Below, one piece after another: positions 27,489 through 35,405 of a DNA stretch of 64,000 nt. This DNA comes from Actinocatenispora rupis (GTDB lineage Bacteria > Actinomycetota > Actinomycetes > Mycobacteriales > Micromonosporaceae). Within the stretch, counting starts at the first letter, position 1; every line of letters begins with the position of its first letter. Under the pieces are notes generated by a model that saw only the letters and a program-made list of their open reading frames with translations, did no database searches and was not told the DNA's origin. A program made the translations under genes and the position numbers. The stretch is taken from NCBI RefSeq assembly GCF_016861975.1, contig NZ_BOMB01000023.1:62001-126000 (forward strand), read 5' to 3'.

Positions 27489-27728
27489 GTGACCGCTCCC
27501 GAGTCCCAGAAGAAGGAACGCCCGGACCTGACCGGCGCGGTCTGGCGCGGCAGCGACGTGGAGACGCCGCAGGGCGGCGGCCGCATCGAGATCGCGTTCG
27601 TCGAGGACAAGATCTGCATGCGCAACGGCGAGGACCCGGACAGCCCGGTACTGGTGTTCACCAAGGGCGAGTGGGACGCGTTCGTCGAGGGCGCCAAGGA
27701 CGGCGAGTTCGACCTGCCGATGCAGTGA
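27489..27728 (+). CDS. DUF397 domain protein
   Basis: A 79-residue protein of the actinomycete DUF397 family. The typical motifs are AVWRGSDVE near the start, the central VEIAFVED-like strand (RIEIAFVEDKICMRNGEDPD) and the end VFTKGEWDAFVEGAKDGEFDLP. Members often pair with an XRE regulator next door in a developmental or toxin-antitoxin-like unit; here no XRE gene is adjacent. The GTG start has GGAAG upstream. It is followed by a terminator hairpin. Confidence 0.9.
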   Translation: MTAPESQKKERPDLTGAVWRGSDVETPQGGGRIEIAFVEDKICMRNGEDPDSPVLVFTKGEWDAFVEGAKDGEFDLPMQ

Positions 27729-27751
27729 GACCCGATGCAGTGAGACCGCGG

Positions 27752-27777
27752 GCGGCGGGGTGCGGAGGCCCCGCCGC
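27752..27777. terminator. Hairpin terminator after the DUF397 gene
   Basis: GCGGCGGGG (27752-27760) and CCCCGCCGC (27769-27777) form a perfect nine-base stem with an eight-base loop between convergent genes. Confidence 0.65.
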
Positions 27778-27785
27778 GGGCGCGC

Positions 27786-28043
27786 TCAGGCCAGGGCGTT
27801 CCTGGTGGGAACGGTGCCGTCGCTGGCGAACTGCGCGACCAGCAGCCGCCGGGGAACGCTGTCGAACGCGAACGACCGTACGGCGCGGCGCAGCCCACGG
27901 AACCCGTCGTACGACGGGGTGGTGAGGTCGAGGCGTCCCGGGGTGGGCACCGGGGCGTCGGCCGGGAATCCCACGGTGGCACCGACCGCGGCACCGACCA
28001 CCAGCGCGCCACCGGCCGTGAACAGCATCCGCCGGGAGACCAT
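27786..28043 (-). CDS. Small secreted hypothetical protein with Tat-like signal
   Basis: An 85-residue protein with an N-terminal SRRMLFTAGGALVVGAAVGA segment that looks like a twin-arginine signal (S-R-R-x-L-F followed by a hydrophobic stretch). The mature part is about 60 residues and includes TTPSYDGFRGLRRAVRSFAFD. I do not recognise a family. The composition is compatible with coding, and the start is near a plausible ribosome site (GGGGCGG). A substrate-bound Tat protein this small is unusual, so an exported or membrane-anchored peptide is the safest reading. Confidence 0.55.
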   Translation of the reverse strand: MVSRRMLFTAGGALVVGAAVGATVGFPADAPVPTPGRLDLTTPSYDGFRGLRRAVRSFAFDSVPRRLLVAQFASDGTVPTRNALA

Positions 28044-28082
28044 CCGACCGCCCCTCGTCCGCGGCGGCGCCCGGCGGGCGCC

Positions 28083-28111
28083 GCGTCCGCCCGAGTGTGC
28101 GGGGCGGACGC
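28083..28111 (-). terminator. Terminator of the thiolase gene
   Basis: GCGTCCGCCC (28083-28092) pairs perfectly with GGGCGGACGC (28102-28111) around a nine-base loop, just beyond the thiolase stop. Confidence 0.7.
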
Positions 28112-28119
28112 AACGCCGC

Positions 28120-29295
28120 TCAGCCGAGCAGTTCCAGGACGGTCGCGTTGGCCATACCGCCGCCCTCGCACATCGTCTGCAGCCCGTACCGGTGGCCGCC
28201 GGCGCGCATCTGCGACAGCAGCGTCGTCATCAGCCGGGCGCCGGAACCGCCGAGCGGGTGGCCGAGCGCGATCGCGCCACCTCGCGGGTTCAGCCGGGAC
28301 GGGTCGGCGCCCGTCTCCGCCAGCCACGCCAGCGGTACCGGCGCGAACGCCTCGTTCACCTCGAACACGCCGATGTCGTCGACGGTGAGGCCGGCCCGGT
28401 CGAGTACCTTGCGGGTCGCGGGCATCGGCGCGGTCAGCATGAGTACCGGATCGTCGGCGGCGATCGCGGTGGCGTGGATCCGGGCGATCGGGGTGAGGCC
28501 CAGCTCGCGCGCCTTCTCGCCGGTGGTGACCAGCAGGGCGGCGGACCCGTCGGAGATCTGCGACGCTGTGCCGGCCGTGACCACACCGTCCGGCCGGAAC
28601 GGGGTGGGCAGCTCGCCCAGCTTCGCCAGCGACGTGTCCCGCCGGATGCCCTCGTCCGCCGCGAACACCCCACCCTCCACCGGTACGGGCACGATCTCGT
28701 CCGCGAACAGTCCGGCGTCCTGCGCGTCGGCGGCCTTCCGGTGACTCTCCAGCGCGTACTCGTCGAGTTGGGTGCGGCCGAAGCCCCAGCGTGCGGCGAT
28801 CAGCTCGGCGCCGACGCCCTGGTTGAACGGCAGCGGGCCGGGGGTGACGCCGTCGCGCCCGGCGTAGCGCGCGAGTACGGCGGGGCCGAACGGCGTGCCG
28901 ACGTCGTGGCCGACCGACGAGCCCATCGGTACCCGGGTCATGACCTCGACGCCGCCGGCGACGACGACGTCGCACTGGCCGCTGACCACGGCCGCGGCGG
29001 CGAAGTGCACGGCCTGCTGGCTGGAGCCGCACTGCCGGTCGATGCTGGTGCCGGGCACCGACTCGGGCCACCCGGCGGCGAGCACGGCGTTGCGCGCGAT
29101 GTTCCACGACTGCTCGCCGACCTGGCTGACGCAGCCCCAGACCACGTCGTCGACCACGGCCGGGTCGATGCCGGTGCGCTCGGCCAGCGCGGTCAGTACC
29201 CGCGCCGACAGGTCGACCGGATGTACGCCGGACAGGGTGCCCTTGCGCCGCCCGACCGGCGTCCGTACGGCTGCCACGATGACCGCGTCGCGCAT
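28120..29295 (-). CDS. Acetyl-CoA acyltransferase (thiolase)
   Basis: A 391-residue thiolase that cleaves or condenses 3-ketoacyl-CoA. The acyl-accepting cysteine is in SIDRQCGSSQQAVHFAA near residue 89, the histidine in GGAIALGHPLGGSGAR and the second cysteine in TMCEGGGMANA near the C-terminus. The length and motifs fit the FadA/steroid-side-chain group as well as general beta-oxidation enzymes. It stands alone with its own terminator, so its pathway is not indicated by neighbours, although the window also carries branched-chain acyl-CoA genes further right. Confidence 0.93.
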   Translation of the reverse strand: MRDAVIVAAVRTPVGRRKGTLSGVHPVDLSARVLTALAERTGIDPAVVDDVVWGCVSQVGEQSWNIARNAVLAAGWPESVPGTSIDRQCGSSQQAVHFAAAAVVSGQCDVVVAGGVEVMTRVPMGSSVGHDVGTPFGPAVLARYAGRDGVTPGPLPFNQGVGAELIAARWGFGRTQLDEYALESHRKAADAQDAGLFADEIVPVPVEGGVFAADEGIRRDTSLAKLGELPTPFRPDGVVTAGTASQISDGSAALLVTTGEKARELGLTPIARIHATAIAADDPVLMLTAPMPATRKVLDRAGLTVDDIGVFEVNEAFAPVPLAWLAETGADPSRLNPRGGAIALGHPLGGSGARLMTTLLSQMRAGGHRYGLQTMCEGGGMANATVLELLG

Positions 29296-29361
29296 CTGTT
29301 ACTCCCCGGTAGCCTTTTGCCCGAAGCGTACTCCGCGGGCGGCCCGCGGCACACTGGGCGG

Positions 29362-29907
29362 ATGGAACCCTTCGACGTACGGCCCGCGAGCCCGTCGGTC
29401 CCGGCGGCGCCCGTCGGGCCGACGCCCGCGCCACCCGCGGACGGGGTGTACCGGTGGCGGATCCGCCCGCTCGGCACCGTACTCAAGGGCATCGGTGCGG
29501 TGCTGTTCCTGGCCGCCGGCGTGTGGGCGGCCGCGGACCGGGTGGCCCTCGCGGTCGGCGTCGCCGGGTTCGTGGTGCTGGCCGCGCTCGCCGTCCGCGA
29601 CCTGGTCGCCGGCGTACCGCTGGCGGCGGACGCGACGGGCGTGCGGGTGCGGACCGGTTTCGCCGGGCACCGGCACATCCCGTGGGACGAGGTCGAACGG
29701 GTCCGCGTCGACCGCCGCTCCCGCCTCGGCGTACGTACCGAGGCGGTGGAGATCGACTGCGACACCGAGCTGTACCTGTTCAGCGCCAACCAGCTCGGCG
29801 GCACACCCTGCGCGGACGTGGTAGGCCGGCTGGCGGCGCTACGGTCAGGCGTAGCTGAGGATCTGCGCGGTTCTGCCGACGGTGAGCAGGACGAAGATCA
29901 GCAGTAG
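29362..29907 (+). CDS. PH domain membrane protein
   Basis: A 181-residue protein with a Pro/Ala-rich N-terminus, two adjacent transmembrane helices (about residues 40-77) and a small bacterial PH-like domain. The latter is marked by AADATGVRVRTGFAGHRHIPWDEVERVRVDRR and ending in YLFSANQLGGTP. Such proteins are common in actinobacteria (compare mycobacterial low-molecular-weight antigen 6) and are of unknown function. The 3' end overlaps the convergent rhomboid gene by 63 bases, so an earlier true stop would not be possible; the overlap is real if both frames are translated. Confidence 0.78.
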   Translation: MEPFDVRPASPSVPAAPVGPTPAPPADGVYRWRIRPLGTVLKGIGAVLFLAAGVWAAADRVALAVGVAGFVVLAALAVRDLVAGVPLAADATGVRVRTGFAGHRHIPWDEVERVRVDRRSRLGVRTEAVEIDCDTELYLFSANQLGGTPCADVVGRLAALRSGVAEDLRGSADGEQDEDQQ

Positions 29908-30741
29908 CCCACCGAGTACCGCGACCTGCACGATCGTCCGGTTGGCCCGCGGCGCGTACGCCAGGCCGAGACCGGCGGCGGCACCCGTGATCAGCCCGCC
30001 CAGGTGGCCGACGATCGAGATGCCCGGCACCAGGAACGTGAAGACCAGGTTCACCACGATCAGTACGACCACGCTCGAACTGGACAGCCCCAGCTTGCGG
30101 TTGATGAAGAACATCGCCGCGAACAGGCCGAACACCGCGGTCGAGGCGCCGCCGGAGAGCTGGTTGCCGGTGAACAGGTAGCACGCGACGTTGCCGCCGA
30201 TGCCGCACACGAAGTAGAGCGCGGCGAACCGGGCCGGGCCGAGCGCCCGCTCCAGGTACCGGCCCAGCACCCACAGCACGTACATGTTCATGGCCAGGTG
30301 CAGGATGCTGAAGTGCACGAACATCGCCGTGACGAGCCGGTAGTACTCGCCTGAGGCGATCGCCGGCGGGTAGACGCCGAGCTGGACCTCCAGGTGCGTG
30401 GTCGTCCCGGCGAGGAAGCTGCCGCCGTGGCCGAGCGCGGCGCCGAACCCGCCCGCGGCCAGGATCAACACGTACACGACGACGTTGACGGCGATCAGGC
30501 CGATGGTCACGTACCCCCGGTCGCCGCCGCGGAACCGGCCGCCGAACGCGCCCTGCGCGGACCGCGTCGTACGCCGGGACTCGGCGACGCACTCGGGGCA
30601 CTGGAAACCGACCGACGCCTCGTTCATGCAGTCCGGGCAGATCGGCCGGTTGCAGCGGACGCAGCGGACGTACGTCTCCCGGCCGGGATGGCGGTAGCAG
30701 ACCGGCACCGTGGGGCTTCCCGTGGTCTGCGGCTCGGTCAT
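29845..30741 (-). CDS. Rhomboid family intramembrane serine protease
   Basis: A 298-residue protein with an N-terminal zinc-binding B-box-like module (residues about 14-55; CYRHPGRETYVRCVRCNRP, then CPDCM and CPECV) followed by six to seven membrane helices. The catalytic serine is in GGASTAVFGL and the histidine in VGHLGGLITG; HFSILHLAMNMY is the usual helix-2 HxxxN signature. It cuts membrane-spanning substrates. This zinc-finger/rhomboid fusion is a conserved actinobacterial form found near the cyclophilin gene, as here. Confidence 0.93.
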   Translation of the reverse strand: MTEPQTTGSPTVPVCYRHPGRETYVRCVRCNRPICPDCMNEASVGFQCPECVAESRRTTRSAQGAFGGRFRGGDRGYVTIGLIAVNVVVYVLILAAGGFGAALGHGGSFLAGTTTHLEVQLGVYPPAIASGEYYRLVTAMFVHFSILHLAMNMYVLWVLGRYLERALGPARFAALYFVCGIGGNVACYLFTGNQLSGGASTAVFGLFAAMFFINRKLGLSSSSVVVLIVVNLVFTFLVPGISIVGHLGGLITGAAAGLGLAYAPRANRTIVQVAVLGGLLLIFVLLTVGRTAQILSYA

Positions 30742-30886
30742 GGTCGACAGCCTCCGAAGTGTGCGGGGGCTTCAAGAATGCCGCACCGCACCACGGGCTG
30801 CCGCGCCGCCCGTTCCGCACCGCCCCACGCGGGGCCGGAGCGGGTCCGGACGCAGCCTCCGGGCAGGCCCGAAGCAGGTGTGGACC

Positions 30887-30935
30887 GGGCCGTGGGTGGC
30901 CGCCGGAGCGCCGGCGTACCGCGACCCACGGGCCC
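30887..30935 (-). terminator. Probable terminator of the cyclophilin gene
   Basis: GGGCCGTGGGT (30887-30897) pairs with ACCCACGGGCCC (30924-30935) with one bulge. An internal GCCGGAGCGCCGGC helix can also form. It lies 14 bases beyond the cyclophilin stop. Confidence 0.5.
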
Positions 30936-30948
30936 GATGCCGTACCCG

Positions 30949-31473
30949 TTATTCCTGGGTGATGTCGATCCGCTCGATCACGATGTCCTCGACCGGCTTG
31001 TCCTGCCCGCCGGTCTTGGTGGTCGCGATCGCGTCGACGACCTTCTGCGACGCCTCGTCGGCGACCTCACCGAAGATCGTGTGCTTGTTGTTCAGCCACG
31101 CCGTCGGCGCCACCGTGATGAAGAACTGCGAGCCGTTGGTGCCGGGCCCCGAGTTCGCCATGGCCAGCAGGTACGGCTTGGTGAACTGCAGCTCCGGGTG
31201 GAACTCGTCGCCGAACTTGTAGCCCGGCCCGCCGAAGCCCTTACCCAGCGGGTCGCCGCCCTGGATCATGAAGCCCTCGATGACCCGGTGGAAGATCGTC
31301 CCGTTGTACAGCGGGCCCTGGCCCGGCTGGCCGGTCGCGGGGTCGGTCCACTCCTGGGAGCCGTCCGAGAGCCCGACGAAGTTCTTCACCGTCTTGGGCG
31401 CGTGGTTCGGAAAGAGTTCGACCCGGATCGGGCCGGCATTCGTGTGCAGAGTCGCGTACAGCTTCTCGGCCAT
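30949..31473 (-). CDS. Peptidyl-prolyl cis-trans isomerase, cyclophilin type
   Basis: A 174-residue cyclophilin that speeds proline isomerisation during protein folding. Catalytic and binding segments are IFHRVIEGFMIQGGDPLGKG (with the Arg), NGSQFFITVAPTAWLNNKHTIFGEV (with Gln, Phe, Trp and His) and LAMANSGPGTN. No signal peptide is present, so it is cytoplasmic. The ATG at 31473 (MAEKLYATLHTNAGPI) has AAGGAGG upstream and was preferred over the upstream in-frame start. It is divergent from the DUF5324-like gene. Confidence 0.95.
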   Translation of the reverse strand: MAEKLYATLHTNAGPIRVELFPNHAPKTVKNFVGLSDGSQEWTDPATGQPGQGPLYNGTIFHRVIEGFMIQGGDPLGKGFGGPGYKFGDEFHPELQFTKPYLLAMANSGPGTNGSQFFITVAPTAWLNNKHTIFGEVADEASQKVVDAIATTKTGGQDKPVEDIVIERIDITQE

Positions 31474-31588
31474 CGGTCCTCCTTGCTGGTGGTGGCCAAT
31501 CACGCAATCGTGCCATGCGGCGGTTTCGGTGGTACGGGGGTGCGGGAACAGGGAGGATGAGCGGTAGTACTCACGGGAGGTGGGACAG

Positions 31589-32371
31589 TTGTCGCTGCGT
31601 CGACGCGTGGAGAAGACACGTGCACAGCAGTTCGGTGACGAGCTGACGGACGGGCTCGGTCACTTCCGGTCGGCGGCCGTGATCGCTGCGGAACGTGCGG
31701 CCGAGGCGGTAGCGCCCCGGGTGGACTCCGCGCGTGAGGTGCTGGCGCCGGGGTTCGGCGCCGCCCGCGACGCGGTCGTACCCCGGGTGGGTGCGGCGCG
31801 GGACGTCATGGCACCGCGGGTCGAAGCGGCCCGTACGGCGGCCACGAAGTCCTGGGGCACCACGGTGTCGGCGGTCGCACCGATCGTCGCCGCGGCCGCG
31901 GAGAGCGCCCGGCAGGCCACCGAGGAGGCACGCAAGCAGGCCGCCAAGGCCGAACTGAAGGGCCGGGCGGCGAAGAAGGAGGCAGCCGTACGGGCGAAGG
32001 AGGCCGCCCGCGCGCTGAAGGGTGAGCGCACCCGTCGGCGCAGGTGGCCGTGGGTCGTCGGCATTCTCGGCGTGGGTGTGGCGGCGGGCGTGGTCGCCGC
32101 GGTCGTCTCGCGCCGCAACCAGCCGCACTGGGACGAGTACGAGCCGGAGCACGAGTTCGCGGAGCCGAGCAGCGCGTTCTCGGCCGCCCGGGAGCGTGCC
32201 GCCGGAGCCGTCGGTACGGCGAAGGAGAAGGCCAGCCACGCCGCCGGCGCCGTACGCGACAAGGCGAAGGACACGCTGCACGTCGCGTCGGACAAGACGG
32301 GCGAGGCCGCCGACCAGGTCGCCGAGGCGACCGACAGTACGGGTCACTCGTCCAACGGGCACAAGCCCTGA
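31589..32371 (+). CDS. DUF5324-like Ala-rich membrane protein
   Basis: A 260-residue protein with a long alanine- and arginine-rich helical region (about 10-140) containing repeated (A/V)-(A/V)-P-R-V motifs. A single transmembrane helix follows (about 150-172, WVVGILGVGVAAGVVAAVVS), then an acidic and helical C-terminus with AGAVRDKAKDTLHVASDKTGEAADQ-like LEA/apolipoprotein character. It resembles actinobacterial DUF5324 proteins found beside cyclophilin genes. A TTG at 31589 was chosen because GGGAGG sits nine bases upstream; GTG 31580 would overlap that site. A 13-base-stem terminator follows. Confidence 0.75.
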   Translation: MSLRRRVEKTRAQQFGDELTDGLGHFRSAAVIAAERAAEAVAPRVDSAREVLAPGFGAARDAVVPRVGAARDVMAPRVEAARTAATKSWGTTVSAVAPIVAAAAESARQATEEARKQAAKAELKGRAAKKEAAVRAKEAARALKGERTRRRRWPWVVGILGVGVAAGVVAAVVSRRNQPHWDEYEPEHEFAEPSSAFSAARERAAGAVGTAKEKASHAAGAVRDKAKDTLHVASDKTGEAADQVAEATDSTGHSSNGHKP

Positions 32372-32384
32372 TCAGTACGCACGA

Positions 32385-32420
32385 ACGGTGCGCCGGTGCC
32401 GGACGGTACCGGCGCACCGT
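32385..32420 (+). terminator. Terminator of the DUF5324-like gene
   Basis: ACGGTGCGCCGGT (32385-32397) and ACCGGCGCACCGT (32408-32420) form a perfect 13-base stem around a 10-base loop, 13 bases after the stop. Confidence 0.82.
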
Positions 32421-32489
32421 CGTGTTGACAGCTCTCCCGGCACTGACCAGAGTCGGATACTCCGGTCAGACGACGAACGGGGGGCGGTC

Positions 32490-33689
32490 ATGGACATCAG
32501 GTACGGCGAGCGTGGGCTCGACCGGGCCGAGGTCGAGCGGCTGTGGCAGCGCGCCGAGCGCGGCGGCGGCCCGGTCGCGGTACCGGCCGGCGACGGCTGC
32601 GAGGCGGTCACGTTCCTGTGGCGCGGCGACCACGACCGCGTGGTACTCGTGGGCAGCCCGATCGACCACACCGACCTGCGCCGTACCGAGCTGACCCGGG
32701 TGCCGGGCACCGACCTGTGGCACCTCACCCTGCTGCTGCCGTCCGGGCTGCGCGCCGGCTACGCGTACGCGATCGACGAGCCGCACGACGACCTGAGCGG
32801 CGGGAACTGGTCGGAGTCCGTGCGGCGCTGGCGTACGGATCCGCTCAACCGCCGGACGTTCCGCCGGGAGTGCGACGGCACCGGCATCGGGCCCGACCCC
32901 AACGCCCACACCGAGTCCGTCCTCGAACTCCCCGGCACCGGCCCGAGCCGCTGGACCGCACCCGACCCGGCCGTACCGACCGGGCAGGTCACGATGCACT
33001 GGTTCCGCGCCGCCGACACCGGACTCGACTGCGACCACCGCGTCTGGGTGTACGAGCCGGCCGGCACCGGACCGTACCCGGTGGCGGTGTTCTTCGACGG
33101 CGACGTGTACGTGGCGGAGCTGGTGCCGACGCCGCGGATCCTCGACAACCTGATCGCCGCCGGCCGGATCCCGCCGACGCTGGGCGTGTTCGTCGACAGC
33201 GTCGGCGAGACGCGTACCGACGAGCTGCGCGGCAACCCGGCGTTCGTCTCGTTCCTGACCGACCGGCTGCTGCCGTGGGTGGCCGGACGCTGGCCGGTCA
33301 CCGCCGACCCGGCCCGCACCCTGGTCGGCGGATCCAGCCTCGGCGGCACCTGCGCCGCGTACGCCGCGCTCACCGCACCCGACCGCTTCGGCCTCGTACT
33401 CTCCCAGTCCGGCGCGTTCCAGCAGCCGTCGGCCGAGTTCCCCGACGGGCTGCCGGCGCTGGTCGCGGCACACCCCGACACGTCCGCCCGCTGGTACCTG
33501 GAGGCCGGGCTGCTGGAGACCGACCGCGGCGGCTTCCCGACCAGCATCCTCGAAGCCAACCGCCACCTGCGCCAGGTACTGACCGGCCTCGGCCGGCCCC
33601 TCCGGTACACCGAGTTCGTCGGCGGGCACGACTACGTGTGCTGGCGCGAGACGCTCGCCGACGGCCTGACCGACCTGCTCGGCGACTGA
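32490..33689 (+). CDS. Enterochelin esterase-like alpha/beta hydrolase
   Basis: A 399-residue two-domain protein of the Fes/esterase D type. The N-terminal part (to about residue 150) is an immunoglobulin-like cap (FLWRGDHDRVVLVGSPIDH, then MPSG-like LLLPSGLRAGYAY). The C-terminal domain has the nucleophile elbow VGGSSLGGTCAAY and a late FVGGHDYVCWR supplying the catalytic histidine. Fes enzymes hydrolyse ferric siderophore esters in the cytoplasm to release iron. No siderophore genes are visible here, so another ester substrate is possible. ATG 32490 is the first start after the terminator. Confidence 0.88.
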   Translation: MDIRYGERGLDRAEVERLWQRAERGGGPVAVPAGDGCEAVTFLWRGDHDRVVLVGSPIDHTDLRRTELTRVPGTDLWHLTLLLPSGLRAGYAYAIDEPHDDLSGGNWSESVRRWRTDPLNRRTFRRECDGTGIGPDPNAHTESVLELPGTGPSRWTAPDPAVPTGQVTMHWFRAADTGLDCDHRVWVYEPAGTGPYPVAVFFDGDVYVAELVPTPRILDNLIAAGRIPPTLGVFVDSVGETRTDELRGNPAFVSFLTDRLLPWVAGRWPVTADPARTLVGGSSLGGTCAAYAALTAPDRFGLVLSQSGAFQQPSAEFPDGLPALVAAHPDTSARWYLEAGLLETDRGGFPTSILEANRHLRQVLTGLGRPLRYTEFVGGHDYVCWRETLADGLTDLLGD

Positions 33690-33691
33690 CG

Positions 33692-34816
33692 TCAGAGCCA
33701 GCCGGACCGGCGGAAGATCCGGTACAGCCCGAAGCACACCGCGGCCATCACCACGAGCACCACGTAGTACCCGTACGCCCAGTGCAGCTCCGGCATGTTC
33801 TTGAAGTTCATGCCGTAGATGCCGGCGATCGCCGTCGGTACGGCCAGGATGGCCGCCCACGCCGCGATCTTGCGCATGTCGTCGTTCATGTCGACGGACA
33901 GCTGCGCGAGCCGCGCCTGAAGGATCGAGTTCAGCAGGTCGTCGAACGTGACGACCTGCTCCACCGTACGGGACAGGTGGTCCGCCACGTCCCGGATGTA
34001 CCGCCGGATCTCGCTCGGTACGCCCGGGATCCGGCCGCTGACCAGCGCGTTGAGCGGCCGCGCCAGCGGGATCACCGCCCGCTTGAACTCGACCAGCTCC
34101 CGCTTGAGCTGGTAGATCCGCTGGATCCGGCCGCCGCCGGACCGGCCGAACACGCCGGCCTCGACCTCGTCGATGTCCTGCTCGATCGCCGCCGCCACGT
34201 CCAGGTACAGGTCGACGACCCGGTCCACGACCGCGTGGAACACCGCCCACGGGCCCTGCGCGAGCAGCTCCTCCTTGCCCTCCAGTTCGAGCCGGACGGG
34301 GGCGAGCCGGCACGCGTCGCCGTGCCGCACGGTGATCACGAACGTCGGGCCGATGAACAGCATCACGTCGCCGGTCTCGACGACCTCGCTCGTCTCCGTC
34401 AGCTCGGCGTGCTCGACGTACCGCGCGGTGCGGACCGCGGCGAACGTGATGTCGCCGTACCGCTCGACCTTGGGCCGCTGGTACGACTTGACCGCGTCCT
34501 CCACCGGCAGCTCGTGCAGCCCGAACGTCTGCGCGATGTCGGCGAACTCGTCCGCGTCCGGCTCGTGCAGCCCGAGCCACACGAACGCGTCGTCCCGGCG
34601 CTGCGCCTCGGCCAGCGCGTCGACGTAGTCCCACTCGCCCGGCTGCCGGATGCCCTCGACGTACAGCCCGCAGTCGATGATCGCGCTACGCCGGGGGCGC
34701 GGCGGCCGCGGCGGGCTGACCGCTCCGCTGCGCGGAAGTACTTTCGAGACGACCCGGACGGGAGCGGTGAACGCCCGACTCAGTCCACGCCCGTTCCCAC
34801 GGTGCTGATCTGCCAT
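33692..34816 (-). CDS. corA: CorA family magnesium/cobalt transporter
   Basis: A 374-residue divalent-cation channel protein. It has a soluble N-terminal alpha/beta domain (about residues 40-250), the long stalk helix leading to TM1 (WAAILAVPTAIAGIYGMN) with the signature GMNFKNMPEL, and TM2 (YYVVLVVMAAVCFGLYRIF). It imports Mg2+ (or Co2+/Ni2+) down the membrane potential. The ATG at 34816 (MADQHRGNGRG) was chosen. An in-frame extension to 34948 lacks coding character. The unusually long upstream region contains a strongly structured element near 35.1-35.2 kb that may act as a 5' leader. Confidence 0.93.
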   Translation of the reverse strand: MADQHRGNGRGLSRAFTAPVRVVSKVLPRSGAVSPPRPPRPRRSAIIDCGLYVEGIRQPGEWDYVDALAEAQRRDDAFVWLGLHEPDADEFADIAQTFGLHELPVEDAVKSYQRPKVERYGDITFAAVRTARYVEHAELTETSEVVETGDVMLFIGPTFVITVRHGDACRLAPVRLELEGKEELLAQGPWAVFHAVVDRVVDLYLDVAAAIEQDIDEVEAGVFGRSGGGRIQRIYQLKRELVEFKRAVIPLARPLNALVSGRIPGVPSEIRRYIRDVADHLSRTVEQVVTFDDLLNSILQARLAQLSVDMNDDMRKIAAWAAILAVPTAIAGIYGMNFKNMPELHWAYGYYVVLVVMAAVCFGLYRIFRRSGWL

Positions 34817-35126
34817 CGTCCGCCCCCTTCCCGCACGCACGGCAGCGGCCGATGTCAGGGCACGAAGCTGCCGCGGGTCCTCACTCCCAGTCTGATCGCC
34901 GGCACCACCGGCCGACGCTTTCCCGATGCGGACGACCGCGCAGGGCATTCAGGTACACACGAGAAATGCTCACGAGGGCAGCGGCCAAGCGCGCTCTCAG
35001 CGGGTCCGAAGGAAACTGTACTACCGGGCGTTGTCGCCACCGCCGTGCGGGACCGCGACTCCGGTCACTCCGGTACGTCGCGGGACAACCGTGGGCATCG
35101 CGCCCGTGAACGGCACGGAACCCGGT

Positions 35127-35221
35127 GCATAAAGCGAGGCGCCGGGTGGGCCACCGGCTACGGGGGGTTCAGCCGGTGACTCCACCCGGCGCCTCCGGGG
35201 GCGGGGGTAAAGCCTCTATGC
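35127..35221. promoter_or_regulatory. Large nested inverted repeat, possible corA leader RNA
   Basis: GAGGCGCCGGGTGG (35136-35149) and CCACCCGGCGCCTC (35182-35195) are perfect 14-base complements. Inside them CACCGGCT (35152-35159) pairs with AGCCGGTG (35171-35178). GCATA (35127-35131) and TATGC (35217-35221) can close an outer stem. The element lies about 300 bases before the corA start, in a 590-base gene-free spacer (34817-35405). It could be a regulatory RNA or a terminator; I cannot match it to a known riboswitch. Confidence 0.55.
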
Positions 35222-35405
35222 GGCTGTCCGCAAGTTCATACTCACGGTCAGCGGCCGACGCCAATCTAGGACCGGCCACCCCGCCCTGGGAACGGTTTCA
35301 GTCTGGCGGGTTTGCGTCATGACACAAAAGCGACGCCGTGTCGAGCAGGCGTTCCCATGATCTGGGCGGACGGTCCGTTCGGGCCGCCCGCCCACCGGTA
35401 CGGGG

